DNA from: Poriferisodalis sp965203655
Lineage (GTDB): Bacteria; Actinomycetota; Acidimicrobiia; Acidimicrobiales; Poriferisodalaceae
Assembly: GCF_965203655.1 (NCBI RefSeq)
Contig: NZ_CBDBDD010000004.1
Span: 62,001-126,000, forward strand
Reading direction: 5' to 3'
Length of the DNA: 64,000 nucleotides
Shown here: positions 59,973 to 64,000 of the stretch, piece by piece
Position numbering within the stretch: position 1 is the first letter of the stretch
Layout: every line of letters begins with the position of its first letter
Made by a program: the position numbers and the translations under genes
Notes under the pieces: model-generated
Seen by the model: the letters and a program-made list of their open reading frames with translations, nothing else
What the model was told of the DNA's origin: nothing
The model's database searches: none

Positions 59973-60592
59973 TCGAGCTGCGCTTCCGACAGGGGGAGGG
60001 CGGCGAGGAGCTGGGTTATGCAGTCTTCTAGGGGTTGGGTGGTGTCGATGGTGATCTCCGGTGTGGGCGGTGGTTCGTAGGGGGCGGAGATGCCGCTGAA
60101 GTCGGGGATCTCGCCGGCTCGGGCCTTGACGTAGAGGCCCTTGGGGTCGCGGGATTCGCAGACTTCGAGCGGCGTGTCGACGAACACCTCGATGAAGCCG
60201 CCTTCGGGATGGATGGCCCGTACTTGGTCACGGTCGGCGACATAGGGCGAGATGAAGGCCGTCAGCACGACGACTCCGGCGTCTTGGAACAGGCGGCACA
60301 CCTCGCCGATGCGGCGGATGTTCTCAGTGCGGTCTTCGGGTGAGAAGCCGAGGTCGCGGTTGAGCCCGAAGCGCACGTTGTCGCCGTCGAGGACATAGGC
60401 GGCAACGCCGCGATCGAGCAACGCCGCTTCGAGAGCGAACGCAAGGGTGGACTTGCCGCTGCCGGACAGCCCGGTAAACCACACCGTCACCGCACGGTGG
60501 CCGAAGTGCGCTTCGCGGTCGGCGCCGGTGACGTGCCCTTCGGCGCGCACGATGTTGCGCGAGACCGGTTCGTTGCCGGCGCCCGCACTCAC
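59969..60592 (-). CDS. cysC: Adenylylsulfate kinase (stand-alone CysC)
   Basis: 207 aa. VWFTGLSGSGKSTLAFALEAAL is the P-loop, LDGDNVRFGLNRDLGFSPEDRTENIRRIGEV the APS kinase hallmark, and VFVDTPLEVCESRDPKGLY the adenine-binding part. It phosphorylates APS to PAPS. GTG 60592 overlaps the cysNC stop. The upstream CysNC already carries an APS kinase domain, so this is a second one. Confidence 0.92.
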   Translation of the reverse strand: MSAGAGNEPVSRNIVRAEGHVTGADREAHFGHRAVTVWFTGLSGSGKSTLAFALEAALLDRGVAAYVLDGDNVRFGLNRDLGFSPEDRTENIRRIGEVCRLFQDAGVVVLTAFISPYVADRDQVRAIHPEGGFIEVFVDTPLEVCESRDPKGLYVKARAGEIPDFSGISAPYEPPPTPEITIDTTQPLEDCITQLLAALPLSEAQLD

Positions 60593-62532
60593 GGTGTGTT
60601 CTGTCCTCTCAGAAAACCGCGCTCGGTCAGCATGCGCACGATGGCGTCGATGCACTCGTCGACGTCTTGGGTCGAGGTGTCGACGCGCAGGTCGGCATCG
60701 GTTGGTCGGTCGAAGTCGGCGGAGACGCCGGGGAAGCGGGGGATCTCCCCGCTGTCGGCCATCGCGTAGAGGCCGTGAGGGTCGCGCTCGCGGCACACCT
60801 CGATGGGCGTGTCCACGAAGACCTCCACATAGCGATCCGCGCCCACCAGGTCACGGGCTCGTTGCCGCACGTCACGGTCGGGGGCCACCATTGCGGCGAT
60901 CGCGATGAGGCCCTGGCCGTTCACGAGCCGTGCCACCTCCGACACCCGGCGCAGGTTCTCCGAGCGTTCCTGGGTGCTGAAGCCCAGGTCACGAGAGATG
61001 CCCATGCGAACGTTCTCGCCGTCGAGACGGATCGACACCTTGCCCCGATCGAACAGCTCACGTTCGAGGGCCGTGGCGAGCGTGGACTTGCCGGCAGCGG
61101 TGAGCCCTGTCAGCAGGATGGTGCACGGCTGCTGGCCGAAGCGGATCGCCCGCTCCGCGTCGCTGATCTCCGAGCGCTGGCGAACCAGGGCCGCATCGGG
61201 CGTGCGGTCCCACGCAGACGCCGCGCCCATGATCATTCCTGCGGCCACTGTGGCGTTCGTGAGCCGGTCGACGAGCACGAACGAGCCGGTCGCCCGGTTG
61301 GCGCTGTAGGGGTCGAAGGCGAGCTCCCGGTCTGAGGTGATGACGCAGTGCCCGATGTCATTGAGCCCAAGGCCCGGGGCCTGCTCGTGTGCGCCGGTAT
61401 TGATGTCGATCCGATGCCGGACGTTGCGGATGGTGCAGTTGGAGACCGTGTTGGTCGTCTGCAGCAGGTAGGAGCTGCCGGACTCGGCGCCGGCCTCAGA
61501 CATCCACACCACCATGGCGTCGAGGTCGTGTGCCCGCTGGGGTTCACTTCCTGGAGTCACCAGCAGATCGCCGCGGCTGACATCGATGTCGTCAACGAGT
61601 GTCACCGTGACCGCCCGTCCCGGCCCGGCCACATCAAGGTCGCCATCGAAGGTCGCAATCCGTTCCACCGTCGAGCCGAGCCCCGAAGGCAGCGCCACCA
61701 CCTCGTCACCGGGCCGGAGCACGCCCGAAGCTACGGTCCCGGCGTACCCGCGGAAGTCGGCATCGGGGCGGGAGACCAGCTGCACCGGCATGCGGAAATG
61801 CTCCAGCTCGACGCTGGCATCGATGTCCACCGTCTCAAGATGCTCCAGCAGCGGCGGACCGTCGAACCAGCCCAGATTGCCGCTGGCATCGACGACGTTG
61901 TCGCCCAAGAGCGCGGACATCGGCAGGAAGTACGGCTGGCCAAAGCCGAGCGGCTTGGCGAACGAGCGGTAGTCCTCGCAGATCTCGGTGAACCGATCCT
62001 GCGACCAGTCGACGAGGTCCATCTTGTTGACCGCCACCACCACCTGGCCGATGCCCAGCAGGCTGGCGATGTAGCTGTGGCGCTTGGTCTGGGGCAGCAC
62101 GCCGTGGCGGGCGTCGATCAGGATCACCGCCAGATCGCACGTCGAGGCACCCGTCGCCATGTTGCGGGTGTACTGGGGGTGCCCCGGCGTGTCGGCGATG
62201 ATGAACGTGCGGCGGGCCGTGGAGAAGTAGCGGTAGGCCACGTCGATGGTGATGCCCTGCTCGCGCTCGGCGCGCAGGCCGTCCATGAGCAGCGCCAAGT
62301 CGACCCCCTCGCCCGCCGAGCCGTGGGCCGCCGAGTCAGCTTCGAGGCTGGCGAGCACGTCCTCGTAGATCAGCTGCGAGTCATGCAGCAGCCGTCCAAT
62401 CAGGGTCGACTTGCCGTCGTCCACGCTGCCGCACGTCAGCAGGCGCAGCAGGTCCTTCTGCCGATGCGAGGCCAAGTACGCCTCGACATCCGACCCGTCG
62501 AGGTCGTCAGTGCCGGGCAGCTCAGAGGCCAT
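60589..62532 (-). CDS. cysNC: Bifunctional sulfate adenylyltransferase subunit 1/APS kinase
   Basis: 647 aa. The N-terminal GTPase has GSVDDGKSTLIGRLLHDS, the switch ITIDVAYRYFST, DTPGH and NKMD; it drives ATP sulfurylase with CysD. The C-terminal 190 residues are an APS kinase domain with GLTAAGKST and RLDGENVRMGISRDLGFS. Together it makes APS, then PAPS. It starts at ATG 62532, sharing one base with the end of cysD. Confidence 0.93.
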   Translation of the reverse strand: MASELPGTDDLDGSDVEAYLASHRQKDLLRLLTCGSVDDGKSTLIGRLLHDSQLIYEDVLASLEADSAAHGSAGEGVDLALLMDGLRAEREQGITIDVAYRYFSTARRTFIIADTPGHPQYTRNMATGASTCDLAVILIDARHGVLPQTKRHSYIASLLGIGQVVVAVNKMDLVDWSQDRFTEICEDYRSFAKPLGFGQPYFLPMSALLGDNVVDASGNLGWFDGPPLLEHLETVDIDASVELEHFRMPVQLVSRPDADFRGYAGTVASGVLRPGDEVVALPSGLGSTVERIATFDGDLDVAGPGRAVTVTLVDDIDVSRGDLLVTPGSEPQRAHDLDAMVVWMSEAGAESGSSYLLQTTNTVSNCTIRNVRHRIDINTGAHEQAPGLGLNDIGHCVITSDRELAFDPYSANRATGSFVLVDRLTNATVAAGMIMGAASAWDRTPDAALVRQRSEISDAERAIRFGQQPCTILLTGLTAAGKSTLATALERELFDRGKVSIRLDGENVRMGISRDLGFSTQERSENLRRVSEVARLVNGQGLIAIAAMVAPDRDVRQRARDLVGADRYVEVFVDTPIEVCRERDPHGLYAMADSGEIPRFPGVSADFDRPTDADLRVDTSTQDVDECIDAIVRMLTERGFLRGQNTP

Positions 62533-63455
62533 CAGAAGTACCCCTCACGCTTCTTCTGCTCCATGGAACCCGACTGGTCGAAGTCGATGACGCGGCCTTC
62601 CCGCTCGGAGCGGGTGGCCACCAGCATCTCGCCGATGATCTCCGGCAGCGTGGTGGCCGTCGACTCGATGGCACCCGACAGCGGGTAGCAGCCCAGCGTG
62701 CGAAACCGCACCAGCCGCTGCTCGGCCACCTCGCCCTCATCGAAGACGAACCGGTCGTCGTCCACCATGATCAGCACGCCGTCACGCTCCACCACCGGCC
62801 GCTCGGCCGCGAAGTACAGCGGCACGATCGGGATCTGCTCGACGTGGATGTACTGCCACACGTCGAGCTCGGTCCAGTTGCTCATCGGGAACACCCGGAT
62901 CGACTCGCCCTGGTTGACCCGGCCGTTGTAGAGATTCCACAGCTCGGGTCGCTGGTTCTTGGGGTCCCAGCGGTGATGGGCGTCGCGGAAGCTGAACACC
63001 CGCTCCTTGGCCCGTGACTTCTCCTCGTCGCGCCGGGCGCCACCGAACGCCGCATCGAACCGGCCGGCGTCCAGCGCCTGGCGCAGCGCTTGGGTCTTCA
63101 TGATGTCGGTGTAGTTCTTCGACCCGTGATCGAAGGGATTGATGCCCTGCGCGACCCCCTCAGCGTTGGTGTGCACGATCAGTTCGAAGCCGATCTCGTC
63201 GGCCATCCGCTGGCGGAACGAGATCATCTCGCGGAACTTCCACGTCGTATCTACGTGCAGCAGCGGGAACGGGATCCTGCCGGGATAGAACGCCTTGCGG
63301 GCCAGGTGCAGCAGCACCGAGGAGTCCTTGCCGATCGAGTACAGCATGACCGGCCGCTCGCACTGGGCGACCACCTCGCGCATGATCCCGATCGCCTCGG
63401 ATTCGAGCTGCTGCAGGTGGGTCAGCCGCAGCTCGGTGGGCAGCGTTGCGCTCAT
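62532..63455 (-). CDS. cysD: Sulfate adenylyltransferase subunit 2
   Basis: 307 aa ATP sulfurylase small subunit. VMLYSIGKDSSVLLHLA is the PP-loop, LHVDTTWKFREM, NPFDHGSKNYTDIMKTQAL, and AFGGARRDEEKSRAKER are conserved. It adenylates sulfate with CysN. ATG 63455 overlaps the SDR gene stop (ATGA). Confidence 0.95.
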   Translation of the reverse strand: MSATLPTELRLTHLQQLESEAIGIMREVVAQCERPVMLYSIGKDSSVLLHLARKAFYPGRIPFPLLHVDTTWKFREMISFRQRMADEIGFELIVHTNAEGVAQGINPFDHGSKNYTDIMKTQALRQALDAGRFDAAFGGARRDEEKSRAKERVFSFRDAHHRWDPKNQRPELWNLYNGRVNQGESIRVFPMSNWTELDVWQYIHVEQIPIVPLYFAAERPVVERDGVLIMVDDDRFVFDEGEVAEQRLVRFRTLGCYPLSGAIESTATTLPEIIGEMLVATRSEREGRVIDFDQSGSMEQKKREGYF

Positions 63456-64000
63456 TGCAGGCCCCTCGATTGCTCCACCATGACCTGGCTGGCTTCCCAC
63501 AGCTTGGCCCCGTTTGCGGGGTCGGCTGCACTCTCGGAAACCTGCTTGCGGTGCATCAGGTGCAGGTAGAGCCCGGTGGAGCTGCCGGCCTCGGGCGCGC
63601 AGCACAGCCAGACGATGGGCTCGATGGCGTCATCAGGCGACCGGAAGAACAGTCGAAGCAACGGGTCGACGACCGATCGGAGCGGCGCAGGCGCGCCGCG
63701 GGTGATGTTGGTGGCGACGCCTCCCGGGCACAGTGCATGCACTGCTATCTCGACTTCATGGTGCTCGGGATCGCGGAGGCCTTCGTCGGCTTCGCCGGGG
63801 CGATTCAGCCGGCGCGACAACTCCGTGGCGTAGGTACACAGTGCGAGCTTGCTCAAGCCGTAGTGCCGCATGCTGTCCTTCATGCCATAGGAGGCGAACT
63901 CGCCGAGGCAATCGAAATCGATGGCTGCGCCGGATCGGTGCGCTTCCGAAGAGACGAACACGATCCGTGGCGGGTCACCCCCCGGAACCGCCGGAACAAC
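63452..64000 (-). CDS. Short-chain dehydrogenase/reductase, C-terminal part (runs off the window)
   Basis: The last 183 codons of an SDR. RIVFVSSEAH carries the catalytic Ser strand, YGLSKLALCTYATEL the YxxxK, and VHALCPGGVATNI the PG motif after it, like retinol-dehydrogenase-type SDRs. The NAD-binding start lies beyond base 64000. It is translationally coupled to cysD, an unusual partner. Confidence 0.87.
   Translation of the reverse strand, partial: VVPAVPGGDPPRIVFVSSEAHRSGAAIDFDCLGEFASYGMKDSMRHYGLSKLALCTYATELSRRLNRPGEADEGLRDPEHHEVEIAVHALCPGGVATNITRGAPAPLRSVVDPLLRLFFRSPDDAIEPIVWLCCAPEAGSSTGLYLHLMHRKQVSESAADPANGAKLWEASQVMVEQSRGLQ

Noticed and set aside
1..64000. CRISPR array, integrase or transposase
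   Set aside because: No regularly spaced repeats and no tyrosine/serine recombinase or DDE transposase motifs were found in any frame I examined.

Overview
The window is high-GC DNA with dense, overlapping genes. F420/flavin LLM oxidoreductases, mycothiol-type DinB/MDMPI proteins, many acyl-CoA dehydrogenases and leaderless-looking promoters (TATAAT placed 6 bases before a GTG or ATG) point to an actinobacterium. A free-living, organosulfur- and aromatic-degrading Acidimicrobiia-like lineage is my guess from gene content only; no rRNA or ribosomal protein gene is present to test it.

Layout. (1) 1-9.2 kb: a tRNA-Leu whose 3' end is repeated at 4150-4166 and, more weakly, at 9182-9207. The repeats bracket a nucleotidyltransferase pair, a collapsed FitAB toxin-antitoxin remnant, an F420-type oxidoreductase, an ECF sigma/anti-sigma-like pair, then a PaeR7I/XhoI-like restriction-modification pair and an AIPR abortive-infection protein. 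(2) 9.2-17.8 kb: a catabolic block with a phytanoyl-CoA-type dioxygenase, D-aminoacylase-like amidohydrolase, TetR regulator, paired acyl-CoA dehydrogenases, a Rieske oxygenase and a glutamine-synthetase-like ligase. (3) 18.0-29.9 kb: a defence island inserted into the 3' end of a molybdenum hydroxylase gene. The displaced gene tail (17844-18027) and the intact gene (29893-32256) share a 184-bp, about 96% identical repeat. Cargo: DUF4160 plus a DUF2442-HTH-ImmA fusion, a radical-SAM/thymidylate-kinase-like/EEP-nuclease group, a Gabija pair (GajA, GajB), a membrane protein, a basic repeat protein and a methyltransferase-HNH fusion. (4) 29.9-35.8 kb: a tight operon of three-subunit molybdenum hydroxylase, M29/NicX-like protein and Rieske oxygenase, suggesting N-heteroaromatic or amide catabolism. 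(5) 35.9-47.2 kb: MazEF, an O-methyltransferase, a COG0523 metallochaperone behind a Zur-box-like site, a WD40 protein, hydrolases, RibA, a Fur-family regulator, Mog, uridine phosphorylase and an enolase-superfamily enzyme. (6) 47.2-48.4 kb: a thioredoxin-like gene interrupted by one in-frame TGA exactly at the first position of a CxxC motif, followed by a bacterial-SECIS-like hairpin: a strong selenoprotein candidate. (7) 48.5-64 kb: an M28-like peptidase with a 35-aa upstream coupled ORF, a DinJ/YafQ pair, NtaA/DszA-type and DszC/HsaA-type flavin monooxygenases with a PucR regulator, and a cysD-cysNC-cysC sulfate-activation operon headed by an SDR gene that runs off the end.

The two catabolic blocks (9-18 kb and 30-36 kb) were probably adjacent and convergent before the island entered. 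Mog, which inserts molybdenum into the pterin cofactor, fits the molybdenum hydroxylase. The sulfur-type monooxygenases sit next to sulfate-activation genes. No integrase, transposase or CRISPR array was found.
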